Source: Cheilinus undulatus (lineage: Eukaryota > Chordata > Actinopteri > Labriformes > Labridae). From it: a stretch of 64,000 nucleotides of DNA. Positions 22,992 to 48,903 of the stretch are shown here, one piece after another (within the stretch, counting starts at the first letter, position 1; every line of letters starts with the position of its first letter). The stretch lies in assembly GCF_018320785.1 (NCBI RefSeq), contig NC_054877.1:38276151-38340150 (forward strand), given 5' to 3'. The notes beneath the pieces were generated by a model, which was not told where the DNA came from, did no database searches, and saw nothing but the letters and a program-made list of their open reading frames with translations. The position numbers and the translations under genes were made by a program.

Positions 22992-25565
22992 TGTACTAAA
23001 TAAATACTTTTTCTTTCAACTAATCTCTTCTTCTTTCTGTCATAACTTGCTTGACATAAATGCTTTTTCTAATATTTCTGATGGTATCTGCAAAGTGAAA
23101 AAAAAACCTGATTCTCATTTCAAACTTTACTCCTTTAATTAAACATTAAATTATGAATGGATTCAGAAAAGTGTGCTCTGTCATGCTTTTAAGAGTCAAT
23201 TTTTAAACTTCCCTGACTGAAATGAAATAATATTTAAACTCTGTTTTGATTTTTTATATGTACAGTAAAGGGAATTTTTGTATCATGCAACTGCATCTGT
23301 CACATATGTTAAGTTTACATGAAAAAAGTAGACAGCTTTTGAAATGCATGAGGTATTTTAAATGAGGACCTAACACAATAAAGATGTGCTGTGCTTAAAT
23401 TTGCATGGGCAAACTCAATGTATTGTACATTTTAGTCTTATAGTTATCACCTAAATACAGCTGCTCATTGTGAAAAATGGGAGTTTAGTCTCTGAACAGA
23501 GTTAAAAAAAGATCACAATCACACACAACGTCACAACCCTTCACTACAGCTCCTTTCAGCTCAATGAGGCGTGGTGATTTGGGGGTGAGAGGGCTCATCT
23601 GTCAGATAGGTAACATCTTACTGTTGGAAATATTCTGTGGGAAAGTCATTATTATATAGGCAGTCTCAAGGCATAGGCTTCAAGTCTATTATACTTAGTC
23701 CCTCTGGATTATCATAATTATTCATTAAATACAGTTTTATCCTTTTGTAACATTTTCCGCAGGCTTCAAAAAAATTTTGGATTAATTTCTAGCATTCACA
23801 ATTGATTGTTGCCCAACTTCTTGCTCTATCTTCTATCTTCTATATTTAATAATCACTGTATACAATATGTATGTTACAGATGTATAGTTAATAAATTCAA
23901 TTAGAACATGCATTAAGTAGGCAAACTGATATCTGTTGTGCTTTTCTGTTATCTTTACTGAATTTAACATTTTTGAGTTTCACTTTTGCAGGGTTTAACT
24001 TTTTGGAGTTATTTCAAGGCAACAGGACCCCACTAAAAATCTTGAAGTTTATGATGTCTTGGTCTGATTTTGCACTTATGTAGATAGCAGCAGTACCATA
24101 CCTTCTCAACCCATTTTGGAAGAGCATCATAACCATCTCCAGATATTTTACCATGTCTCTGACCAGGAGTGACTGATAAAGATCAAACAGATATGCTCAT
24201 TACTGGGCCACAACCATTCTTCTGCCACAAACCAGAATCTTTAATTTATTACTTGTCATTTTACCATACACTGTAACAGCAAATCATTGTTTTAAATTTT
24301 CTATAGGGATCTATCTGATTTGGTATGAAGACATTTGAGTGGTTTTTGAGAGGCTTGGACCTTGTTGTAGAGGGCAGACATCCTTTCTGGGGGTTTTCTC
24401 TTCTTTTTGATCCTATTTATTCACTTCAAAATACAAGTTAATCACTGAAGGTTACTTTGGAGTTGCACCTTGCATTTAGACGTGTACATCATATTTTAAG
24501 CACATCTACAGTGAGTTTGCCTTGATGGTCCCCTAGGCAAATTGTCTAGCTTTGCCTCATAATAAAATCACCCATGACTACATCCATCCATTATCTACCC
24601 CACTTATCCCGTTTGGGGTCATGGCTATGACTACAGAGGTCTGTTAATGGTATGGAATGTAAAATACTGATACGTTTATTTCATGTTAATTTGAAGTCAT
24701 ATATCAGTAAAGTTTTCATACATATTTTCTGAGACAGGACATTAAACTTTTTTGACTATGCACATTGCCTTTTGTTATCAGGCTGCGTAGCATGTCTGTG
24801 CCTCTCAGAGTGATCGCAGGTGCGCAGTCTGAACTGCTGACCTACATCTGCTACAAAAACCTTTCAATGTAATTGAATCAGATAGCTTAAACAGAAGGTA
24901 TGGGTCTACGAAATGAGACAGCTGGGGAATTATAGCCATGACTAGGGTAATGATTCTATGAAAGACATGTCCTATTCACTTCTATACTGTGCTGTTTTTA
25001 TTCTCATTCATTCTGACTGGAAAATTAAGATTCAGGCATCAAAGGAGGAAAATTGAATTGAAATATGCACCACTGCCTAACTTATGGTTATGTAATTTGA
25101 CAGACATCACATTTAAATCACTTTGGGAGGCCAAGGAACATTGTGAACTACAGTCCTTGACATCATATTTAACAGACTGTTGTCATAGATGGAGATTTGT
25201 TGATAAAAGTTAATGCATTTGAATCTTTTTTACATGTATACTGGCTATTTTCAACAAACTGTATAACATTAAATAAATGATTTATTTTTTAACAGGTTTG
25301 GGTTTTACATTTGAATAATATTGTATGCTATGGTTTCATTGTGTAAAACTTGTGTTCAAAACCCAAACAATTCCTTGAATGTCTGATTATTATCTATTGT
25401 GTCAGTAATTATAGTTGTTATTTTTGTTGCATTTCATTCTTTCTGTAGTAAAACTTTTGTGGAAAAGTAAAAAAGAAATACAGAGTACTAAACCGTCACT
25501 AAAGTGAATTATCAAAGCGTTTATGTGTTCAAATTAATCTTAAAAAATGTTTAATAAATACTCAC

Positions 25566-26040
25566 ATGTGAAACTCTGAGATTTACTGCGTCATTTCCAG
25601 AGTTGAGATGTTCGAGTTTTAGAAGAAGGAACAGCCACTCTCTCCGTGAAAAATCCATGTCTTCTCCTCAGGGTTTATTCGTCATGATGAACAAAAACTC
25701 CAACTCAACCGGACAGAAAAAGTGCGCCTTACCACCACAATCCAAAGTTTAGTGATAAAAAACACTTCTAGTCAAGTTCCAGTCGTGTAATCACCTTACG
25801 CTGGACATTTTGAAACCTGCCACAGGTGCGACGAACAAGTTGTCCTCTTCCCGTCCAGCCGAGGTGCTCTTCCGCGTTCATCCCACAGAGGTGAGGTCGC
25901 GAGCCGTAGAGCTTGCAGAGGATGCTGCTCTGCGCGCGCGTGGGGAGAGGAGAGGAGCACCTCGATTTGCCCTTCAGCAAGAGCGCGAGGGAGGGAGGAA
26001 GCTGCTGGACCACAGAGGATTAGCTCTCCTATAGCGGCCC
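25566..26040 (-). promoter_or_regulatory. Candidate GC-rich promoter and first exon of scn5a-like
   Basis: A GC- and CpG-richer block (25800-26040, with GCGCGCGCG near 25935) stands out from AT-rich surroundings. On the minus strand it leads to a good donor, CACAT/GTGAGTATT, at 25566/25565. The exon just before this donor contains a short open frame starting at 25658 (MDFSRREWLFLLLKLEHL.., 31 codons to the donor) that I do not recognise. Coding exon 1 of the channel has a 5' UTR acceptor at 11339, so a distal non-coding exon on this strand is needed, and this is the best candidate. It could instead belong to an unrelated transcript. Confidence 0.4.
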
Positions 26041-27249
26041 CATGTAGCACTACAATATGACAGAGATGTAGGGAGACAGCCGACGTACAGAATATAAAAA
26101 AAAACAAAATGATATACGTACAAGGAAGCCAGCGTAATTACTTTACCCACAGTCCTGTGCGAGAAAGACTTTTTCGTCCACTTGTAAGCTGTTTTACTGT
26201 GCAAATCGTGCGATGCCATTAATTCAAGTATTAGCCTGTAACAACCTGGAGTCAAGGTTGAGTTTTTCTGTAGATTGTAACATGCACGCAGACTGCGAGT
26301 TAATTAAAAAGAAAACAAAAACAAATGTGAACTTTTGCGTGTTTGTTTTGATCAGGGATTGGACTGATTAATGGTACAGCTACACAACATTTAATTTAAA
26401 TCCTTAAAGGTCATGGCAAGCACAAGCTGTCAGCTTCTTTACTGAGTTTCCATAGATTAAGGTGGTGGGTTTGGGCGGTGTTGGTATGTTAGTGCGCCCT
26501 CTAGTGGCCCTCATTTTTGCACATGCTGACTCAGAAGACACTGAGCGAGTTAACTCTGGTAAATATACCAATATACTCTAGGCAGCAATTTAAGAAAGAA
26601 AAAAAAATCTCTCAGTGAAATATAATACTCAAATACAGAACGTTGGATACCTAATACCTTTCTCATTATTACCGTCACTTTCCACCTCTGGAGGATTTGT
26701 TTGGATGTTTAGAAGGATTTGCTCAGAAATTTTCAGATATTTTTTAATGGGAATTTTTAGGATGTATTTTTTTAATTTTCTGTAGAGTTTAACTTTTGGG
26801 CTATTTGTTTTGAACTTTTTTTTTTGCTATTTTCATGGAAATTTGAGACAATGTTTGGGGGGATAATTTTGAAGTTTTTCATTCATTCATTCTGCCCTAT
26901 TATGTAATAATCATACTACTAAATGAGACAACTGTGAGAAATTAGCTTACCTCCAATTTTAGTATATGATTTTACTTTAATTTATCTGTTTTCATTTGTT
27001 TTTGTTTGTCTTTGTGTTTCTGCTGACACTTGAAATGGCAAGTAAACAATTACAGGAGTTTGCTTGCCTTTTGAGCGTGAGTGTTGCATGGTGAAACAGA
27101 CACTATTTGACTGCATTTTGTCTTTTCTCTGAGAGTTCATGAGGTATGTTAGAGTGTAATTTTCAGTACTATGGCGTAGTTACTTCAACTGCTTCAGTGG
27201 TAGATACTCAAAAAGTCAGTCTTTCATTCAGTGTTAAAACTGTTTGATT
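26041..27249. other. Intergenic, AT-rich; no gene seen
   Basis: From about 26690 to 26880 the sequence becomes rich in 'gaaatttt/aattttt' blocks resembling the tandem array at 28850-30310. Confidence 0.5.
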
Positions 27250-28005
27250 GTTTATGCTCTAAGCATTCCACATGTATCGGGGGGTTCACATTGATAACAA
27301 CTTAAGTTGGCACACACAAGTAGCAAATGTTTGTGCCCGAATCCACCAGTGCATGGTATTTCTCCATGGACTCAGAGTGTTTGGTGTGTGTAGGAATATT
27401 ATGTTGATTTTCTACAGAGGAACTATTGAGTCTGTGTTACGGTACGGTATTTCCAGCTGGTTCGGCAACTTAACTGTTAAATTAAAAACTCAAATACTAA
27501 ATCTGACGAAAACTGCAGGCAAAATCATTGGTATGGCACCACCTGTAACTCCTCAAGACTTGTTTGAGCAAACAACCCTAAGACTTGCAGACAGTATTTT
27601 ATCTGATACGTCTCATGTACTGCATTCTGAATATGTTTTACTTAACTCAGGCAGGAGGTACAGAGTTTCTCTATGTAAACACAACAGATACAAACACTCG
27701 TTCATCCCACTGTCAGTGAAGCTCATAAATGAGCAGACTGCTCAGGATGGACAGAATGAGAGTCTGAGGTCATGTGATGCTGAATTTGCACTGAGATGCT
27801 AGTATGCACTTTTTATCTGATCCTGTTGACTATGTAATTTGATGTATTTTTATTTATTTTATTTATCATGTTATTTGGTTGTTCTCTGACCAATTCTGGA
27901 TGCATGAGTTAAATGTGCCAAATGAGCTGAATGTGTTGTCTGTGCAGCAGACCCCTCTGCCCAAGACAAATTTCTCCCAATAAAGATACTTTGACTTTGA
28001 CTTTG
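27250..28005 (+). mobile_element. LINE (CR1/L2-like) reverse transcriptase C-terminus and 3' end
   Basis: A 176-codon frame (27272-27802) encodes the post-catalytic part of a non-LTR reverse transcriptase: GVHIDNNLSWHTQV, then FYRGTIESVLRYGISSWFGN, then the SGRRYRVSL..HNRYKHSFIP tail common in fish LINEs. After a 3' UTR, the copy ends in AATAAAG followed by the short tandem tail tactttgactttgactttga (27984-28003). The insertion is 5' truncated. Assignment to the CR1/L2 group is by remembered resemblance. Confidence 0.8.
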
Positions 28006-28239
28006 ATGTGCACTACAAGGATAACTGTCTGTATTTCAACACGACTAATATATTGTTATTTTTGAGAAAAATTTGGAGTTGCCTTTCATATTCATCAATG
28101 TAAGAAAGTGCTAAGTTGTGACGTTTATCTTCCTTTCTGTTGAGTCATTATATAAATTGTTTTCTGTGTTGAGGTTTTAGAAACATTGCCTTCAGGTGGC
28201 TCCACTGGGCCAAAGAGACCTTATGTATTAGTGATAGTG

Positions 28240-28380
28240 GAAAGAACTCTTTCTCATTCCACTGAAGCTTATTTGTACAATTTCAAGGCTACAAATACTA
28301 CTGAGGCATCTCAAGAGCTTTCACTACCCAGCACAAAAGCATCCAAAGAAAAACAGAAGGCAGCTTAAGAGAGAGATCCT
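28240..28380. repeat. Two-copy dispersed repeat, copy 1
   Basis: Shares a continuous block with 36015-36120: 'aatttcaaggctacaaatac', 'actgaggcat', 'cacaaa..cttcaa/catccaa', 'gagagagatcctt'. Function and class unknown. Confidence 0.5.
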
Positions 28381-28849
28381 TGTTAAAAAAAAAACAAAAC
28401 AAAACATCTATTTGATTGGTAAAATGTTAAAATTGGTAAATAGACCTGTGTTAAAAAAAAAACCCACAGTCTCTGTTATCTTAATGATCAATTGATCTAA
28501 GCATGCAAATACAGCCAGTTTAGATTTTCAATGTTATCCCCTTGTTTTAAGTATTTTCCCTTTTTGACATAGCAGCTTTGATGAAACAAGAAAATTAACA
28601 TTCTAACGCTTACTGCTAAATGTGTGCATGATAGTATGTTATTTTATCTGAACATGACTGCACAGTTAAAGCCATTATGACCCATTTAGTTGGATGCCCA
28701 GGGTAGTTTTCTACAGATTAATTTAATTATCATCCATGTAGTTACTCTTGCTTTAACCTCCTGACCACACGTGTACAAGTGAAGGCATCGCATTTTGACT
28801 TTCCATCAACATAGTAATCATTTCTGCTATCAGAATTTTTTGACATAAC

Positions 28850-30310
28850 TGTTGAAGTTTAAGTAATTTGCTTGAAATGTTGGAGGAATTTGCTTTGAAA
28901 ATTTCAGGAATTACATGGAAATATAAGGGCATTTGATTGGAAACTTCAAGTAATTTCATGGAAATTTGGGGGAAATATTTTTTGTTCTTTGGTAAGTTTC
29001 ATTTGAACTTTGGGAGAAAATGTGAAACCTTTGTTTTTTTGGTCATTTGCATTAAAATTTTTTCTTATTGTTTGGAATTTATCTGGAAATTTTAAGGTGT
29101 TTTCATGGAAATATGTGAAATGTATTTATTATTTGGGGGGATTTTCCTGGAATTTTCTGCATTTTCTTGCAATTTGGGAGAGAAGTTTCAATGTCTCACG
29201 TTTCAATTTGATGATTTTTTTTTGTTATTTTCACGGATATTTAGAACTTTTTTTTTTATATCTGAGGGAGTTTGGAAATTTCTATGTATTTTGATGGAAA
29301 TTTGTGAAATGTATTTATCATTTGGGGGGATTTTCTTGTAATTTTCTGCATTTTCTTGCAATTTGGGGAAGAAGTTTCATCTCAAGTTTCAATTTGATAA
29401 ATTTTTGGGTCATTTTCATGGATATTTATGATTTCATTTCTATATCTGAGAGACTTTGGAAATTTTTAGGCATTTTCATGTAAATTTCTGAAATGTATTT
29501 GTAATTTTGGGGAGGTTGATTTGAATTTTTTTTTGGGGGGGGGGGGGTTGCTTTTATTTTTATACATATTATCATGGAAATTTGTGTGATTAGCTTCATT
29601 TTTTTCAGGAACTCTTGGTAATTTGCTTTTTCTTTTTGGAATATTTAAACTTATTTTTAAAGTTTCAATGAAACGACTGGGTAGGATTTGAAGATTTTTT
29701 TATGGGGTATTTTGAAGTCATTTTAAGATTAAAAAAAATTGACAATTTCTCTGAAATATTGGGGAAATTGTGTGGATTTTGAAAGGAAAAAAATTCCAAT
29801 AAATTCAGGACATCCATTACTTCTCTTTATATTTGTCTTTAGGATTTTGCAAACTTCTAAATTATTATGGAACTTTTGGAAATGTATTTTATCTTTTTTG
29901 GTACTATTTAGGATGGGAATTGTCCTTTGAACTTTTCAACAATATTCATGGAAGTTTTATGGATGGTTAGGGGAGTTTTCTATAATTTTTATGGAATTTT
30001 GGGAATGCATTTGTAAATTTGGGAAACTTAATGAGAAAATGTAGGGGGGATTTGCTTCAAAATTTTCACACATTTACCTGGAATTTTGGGGATTTTTTTT
30101 TTATTTGCATGTTTAGGCTTTGTGATAAAGTTTTAGTGATACATTTGGGGAATATTTGAAGAAATTTCGGGATATTTTTTATGGGATACCTTAAAAATGT
30201 GAAATAATTTTCACAGAAATTCAAGACTGTTGTTTTTTTGAACTTTTAGAGAAATTGTGCGGATTATGGAAAAGAAAAATTCCAATAAATGCAGAACTTT
30301 TTGTGGAAGT
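28850..30310 (+). repeat. Degenerate tandem repeat array, about 186 bp period
   Basis: The marker atggaaatatgtgaaatgta starts at about 29105. It recurs as atggaaatttgtgaaatgta at about 29292 and atgtaaatttctgaaatgta at about 29477. Each is followed by an 'atttggggggatttt'-like block and 'ttttctgcattttcttgcaa'. A second marker, aattcca ataaat(t/g)caga, recurs about 490 bp apart near 29791 and 30280. The overall texture is GAAATTT-rich, with internal sub-repeats. Short open frames here are by-products of the repeat. Confidence 0.75.
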
Positions 30311-30611
30311 TTGTTCTTGCTTTGCCTAAACAATAACTAAATATTTAAAGACAAGGTTGAGCTTTTAAACTTAGCAGGTCCTACTAATCCCAAGTGGGAA
30401 AAACTAAAAATACATTCCAAACAAAAGCTCATGTCTGTGGAGAATAAAGATGTCTACAAAAGAAGAATAATTTGAGAGTTCTCTGGTTATCCAGGACCTT
30501 ATCCAGCCTAAAAATGGTTACTTGTTGAAGAGAGATGCCCTCCCTTCAGGTAAACTTAGGCACAGAATTAAAACCACATTACCCATAAAGCTCGGTAAAA
30601 TATGTTTTCTT

Positions 30612-44696
<14,085 letters not shown>

Positions 44697-46090
44697 AAGT
44701 CCGAATTTTTAACACAAGAACTCTTCGTCATTTGCCAATCACCACCCACCTCTGACATGTAGTCCCCTAAACCCCATTGTGTGGTCAAGAGTCGCAGCAT
44801 CGGTGAAAAACGAGTAAAGTATGTGAGGACAAGGCTCACGGTGTATCATAGGGAACTGACCAGGACGAGCTGGAGCAACAGAGGGACACCAAGGAGGCTA
44901 AACGGTCCCAAGTGTTTGATTTTTCTCTTCTTCTTCTTTTTTTTTTTTTTTTTTTTTACAGTTTGAAAATGGACTCAGTTTTCTCCAGTGATCACCTCTT
45001 TTGTTTTTCTTTTACTGCTGTTTTTTTTCTGATAGGCATTTATTGTAACAGAAGTTTCAGTACGTGTTTGTGTCTGAGCGCGTGCGTACATGCACATGGG
45101 TGTAGTAGACTGTTTGTTTGTTCTAGTACATTCCAGAAACTGCCCTACAAACACTCCACAGCCGTCTCTGCAGCGTCACACATTTTAGGACTCACTCTGT
45201 CTCTGGGTAGCATCACGGTCCTTCTGTTCTGTCTTCATCCTAACTTTAACCTCGGCTTAGACTTCTAATGACTGCAGAGCTTGAACCTCACTGACAGAAG
45301 CACTCGTCTTTGTCTTTTCTTTTAGCTGTGCTGTTCTAAATGGACTGAATGTTCTTTTTTTTGTAAATATATGTAAAACATTTTTGATTTAAGTGACTTT
45401 TTTTGTTTTGCAGGAGTTTTATTGTGTTGTTGTACAGTTTACTTAAAAAAAAACAACAGTTATTTTTCCAAATCCCTAGAGCACATTCATGGTCATGAAG
45501 GTAACCTGACTTGGATGTTAAAAAATTGCATTTGTTGTATTCACTACAACCCAGAAACTGCAGTTTTACTCTTTAAGAATGTTAGTAGTCGTCCAAGTCA
45601 TTTTAGCAAAGGGGAAATAATATATAAGATATGTATCTTTAACAGTAACTCACGCTTCCTCGCTCTGAGCAGTGGCTTCGATGACAGTGAGGGCTGTTCC
45701 TAATGTATATTTCATTTAGATTCAATAGGACTTCAATGAATCATGACTATAACTTGAAGGGGAATCTCATCAAACAGATTATAGGAATATTAAATCACTG
45801 TGGGCAAATTCACCAAAGTGAAATAAACGGTAATAATTACCATTTCTCTGTCGGTGTGACACCAAGCAGAACCACAGATTGTTTCCTTGTAAATTTTCTG
45901 CTGTTAATTTTTGCCATGATGAGTGTGTGTTAACGCCATAATGGGGACGCAGCGAGTGAGCTCTAATTGGCCAAAAACAAACATGATGGGTACCAGAATC
46001 GGGCCATAACACTGCAATATCCCTTGTTGTAATAATTTGTGAAATATGTATATTTTAGGCAATGGAAGAAATAAATTGGAATGGTTTAAC
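44697..46090 (+). other. wdr48: wdr48 3' UTR with candidate polyadenylation signal
   Basis: Follows the TGA at 44694-44696. It contains a long T tract (44938-44957) and T-rich segments. AATAAA at 46070-46075 is the best poly(A) signal candidate; another lies at 46271-46276. No open frame of note. Confidence 0.5.
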
Positions 46091-47175
46091 AATGACAGAT
46101 TTATGGGGATTATACGTGGATGTTTGTTGAGTTGTTGTGTGTTCAGCTGGTGAGTGTGAAAAAAAAAAACAAGGGACAATTTCCTTTTTGTTTTTTCAAG
46201 TCGTGATATGATTGTTTAATCATCAGATTCACCCGGTTCACATTCATCAAGAGACTCTGCACTCATTCCTAATAAAACATACAATTACTTGATAAAATAT
46301 CTGCAAAAATACTTTTTCATTATTTTACACTCTAGCACCTACTTTGACTATGAAAAACATGAAGAAGCCCTCTAAAAAAACAATTACTCAACAGCAGCAT
46401 CACTGATCTCAGTCATCTATACAAGATTGATCATCTACTCTGTTAAAGCATTATCTGTATGACAAAGGCAGCACTCGCCTACTGTTGCATAGATCACAGT
46501 TATTACATGGAATAGTTTTCAGTGAGTTTTGGGGACATAATTCCAGCAAGACAAGCATTAAAACATTTTTTTCAAACATGCATGGCTTAAAAACTCAAAT
46601 GAACACAGTGTTCGTACCAAATTGACCTCGTAAAATTGTGGGTAAAATCTTAACTAAAAAACTTCTCCCTCATAAAACAAAAAAGAAACAAAACCTGAGG
46701 GGTGTACTACGAAGCAAGTTGACATAGCCAGGCTTTCTTTGAGCTAATTATCAACTCTTGTTAACTTCCTGCTCTCAGCTGTGTACGTTATGACTGCAGG
46801 CTTTAATGCTCAGCTCTGATTTTTTTTTCTCATTTTGATTTTTTTTTTGTTTAGCTGTTAAGATTAAATTTTTTTGTTTTTGTTTTTTTTAATTGGCCTG
46901 TATGCAGACTGCTGTGTAAGCAGGTCATGGTCCTGATTAGCTGAACTGTACTGACAGCTGGGTTTGTCTCCCAAATTACTGCCCATTTCCTAAAAGAGGC
47001 ACATGATCTGATCATGACTGCTATCTTTAAAGCTAAGTCTTTAAACTTAGCTTTAAAGATTTTCATGGTATTTTGGCACTGTGGCCACATCCTTCTGCGA
47101 CCATGTTCAGCCATTTCTTTCAAGATTCTTTCAAAAACAGCTCAGTTAGAATATACCTTCAAGGATTGCATGGTC

Positions 47176-47208
<33 letters not shown>

Positions 47209-48903
47209 CGATTACCAGCCTGTTACCCAGGTGCTGAAATCTGGTAGGTAATTTACCCTGGCATTTTCACTTTGCAAACTGCAGACGCACACAGTTGATC
47301 CACACAGGATTAAATAAACAGATGGCCTGTGCAATTATTATAAATTAGCAGAGGTCCCTAGGTAATACTAACCCTGTGTGAATAGGGATTAAGACAAAAT
47401 ATGTTTTTGGACAGAGATACACATAATAGCTTACTGTGGTGAGGACCTGCTTAAATTAAATGTTTGAATTTCCGAGGAACAAATGTAAAAATTGAGGGGA
47501 GAAGGGTTCACAGATGTAGAAAGACTCTGGTCCTGTTTGTTAATCCAGCTTCCTTCTGTGGTGTTAAAAAATGTAAAGTCATAATCCCAGAAGGTTTAAA
47601 TAAGCATATTCATGAAGCTAAAGATCTATAATGCCTGCAGAGATCATTCAAAGGTTATCATTATAAAAGAAACCTTCTTTACAGCTAATTTGAAGCCCTA
47701 ACTCTCCACATACAAGTTACCTCACTAATCTATTCAAGTTAAAAAAACAAAACAAAACAAAACAAAAAAGCCAGCCTCTTGTCACAAAAAACTCTGACTT
47801 TAGGCCCACAGAGCAGGCTTACCCACACATCTTGCTTCACTGTACACCCCTCTGGACAAAAAGTGACACAAAATTTGCCCATTTTTAAAAACAAGATAAT
47901 TTCCTTTTAGAAACATGTTGGCAGTAGACACATGACGGCAACACAAGTCAAACTAAACTGTTAAAACTTTGTTAGCTTTAAAATGCCAAATAGTGTTTTT
48001 TATTTTAAGGTGCTGCTGTGCTTTGCCTCAGTAATGTTTTTCATCTTTGGAAGTGTTAAGTATAAAAACCCTCGTCGGACATGCATCTTTACATTTTATT
48101 TACTCAATTTTTTTCCTTTTGTTGAAAATCTAGAGACAAAAAAACAATAGCAAGGTCACTGAAATAGACTATGTGGTTTTTGTGCTCCATAGATATGAGA
48201 AAAATAATTTAAAAAACCTGAAAAACTATTTTTTATCTCAGGAAAAGAGTAAATAAAATAGATGCATGTCTGCCTAAAGCTTTCATATTCAAGTACGTAC
48301 CACATTAGTGTACCAGAGGCAAAGTTTGTCACCCGTCTACACTCCAGTTTTGCACCAGGAAACAGCTCACATTATGACCTTATTGGCAGTAACGACAGAA
48401 TTCTATCATATAAAACAACCAGTGTGTTACCTACTTGTGTGTTAATGCGTTTGCTGGTTTCTGTGTCTGACCTAACAAGGAGTTGCTCAGAGTCCGTTTA
48501 CACCTGGTGTTAAATGCTTCCTGCCCCATATTTACATGCATCCCAAGTCATGCTCTACAATTTCACATTCTGAAAAAATAATGAAGCAAAGATTATCAAA
48601 GGACACAGCAGAGAATTTTAGATCAGCCTAAACAGTGGCCAACATCACTGTAAGCCTGATTTCAAGGAATAGAACAGGATCCTGACGACCTCTGAATGTG
48701 TCCTAAATGTATCAGGGTCTCATGTCATCTCTCTTGTATTTAAGCTGATTGAATCACTTTGGATCAATGTTAACACCAGGTGTAAACAGACCTCTAGCTC
48801 CAACACTACCAGACACCTTTTCCCTTACTCTGTCCTTAGTTTCCTGTGTAGTGTTTCTGATTGTCAGCTCCACTCTCCACTGTGCTTATGACCTGATACG
48901 AGC
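46091..48903. other. Convergent intergenic gap and gorasp1 3' UTR; poly(A) tract
   Basis: wdr48 and gorasp1 converge here. A pure A run at 47180-47208 suggests a retroposon tail or a microsatellite. On the minus strand AATAAA occurs at 48100-48095, a possible gorasp1 poly(A) signal. No gene seen. Confidence 0.45.

Larger units (their letters stand above)
11339..25565. other. Long 5' UTR intron region of scn5a-like; repeats, no coding exon recognised
   Basis: Apart from the elements listed separately, I see only short open frames without recognisable domains. Relics include a hAT-type end near 11612, a 'gtccagctctagc' element end near 18520 and a LINE-like 'ccatccattatctacc' tail near 24588. 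Confidence 0.45.

Noticed and set aside
27272-27802. 176-codon open frame as a host gene
   Set aside because: The protein is the C-terminal part of a LINE reverse transcriptase and has a LINE 3' end after it.
29010-29341. Overlapping open frames of 78 and 94 codons with repeated MEICEMYL motifs
   Set aside because: These follow the AT-rich tandem repeat. The repeat at the protein level mirrors the DNA period.
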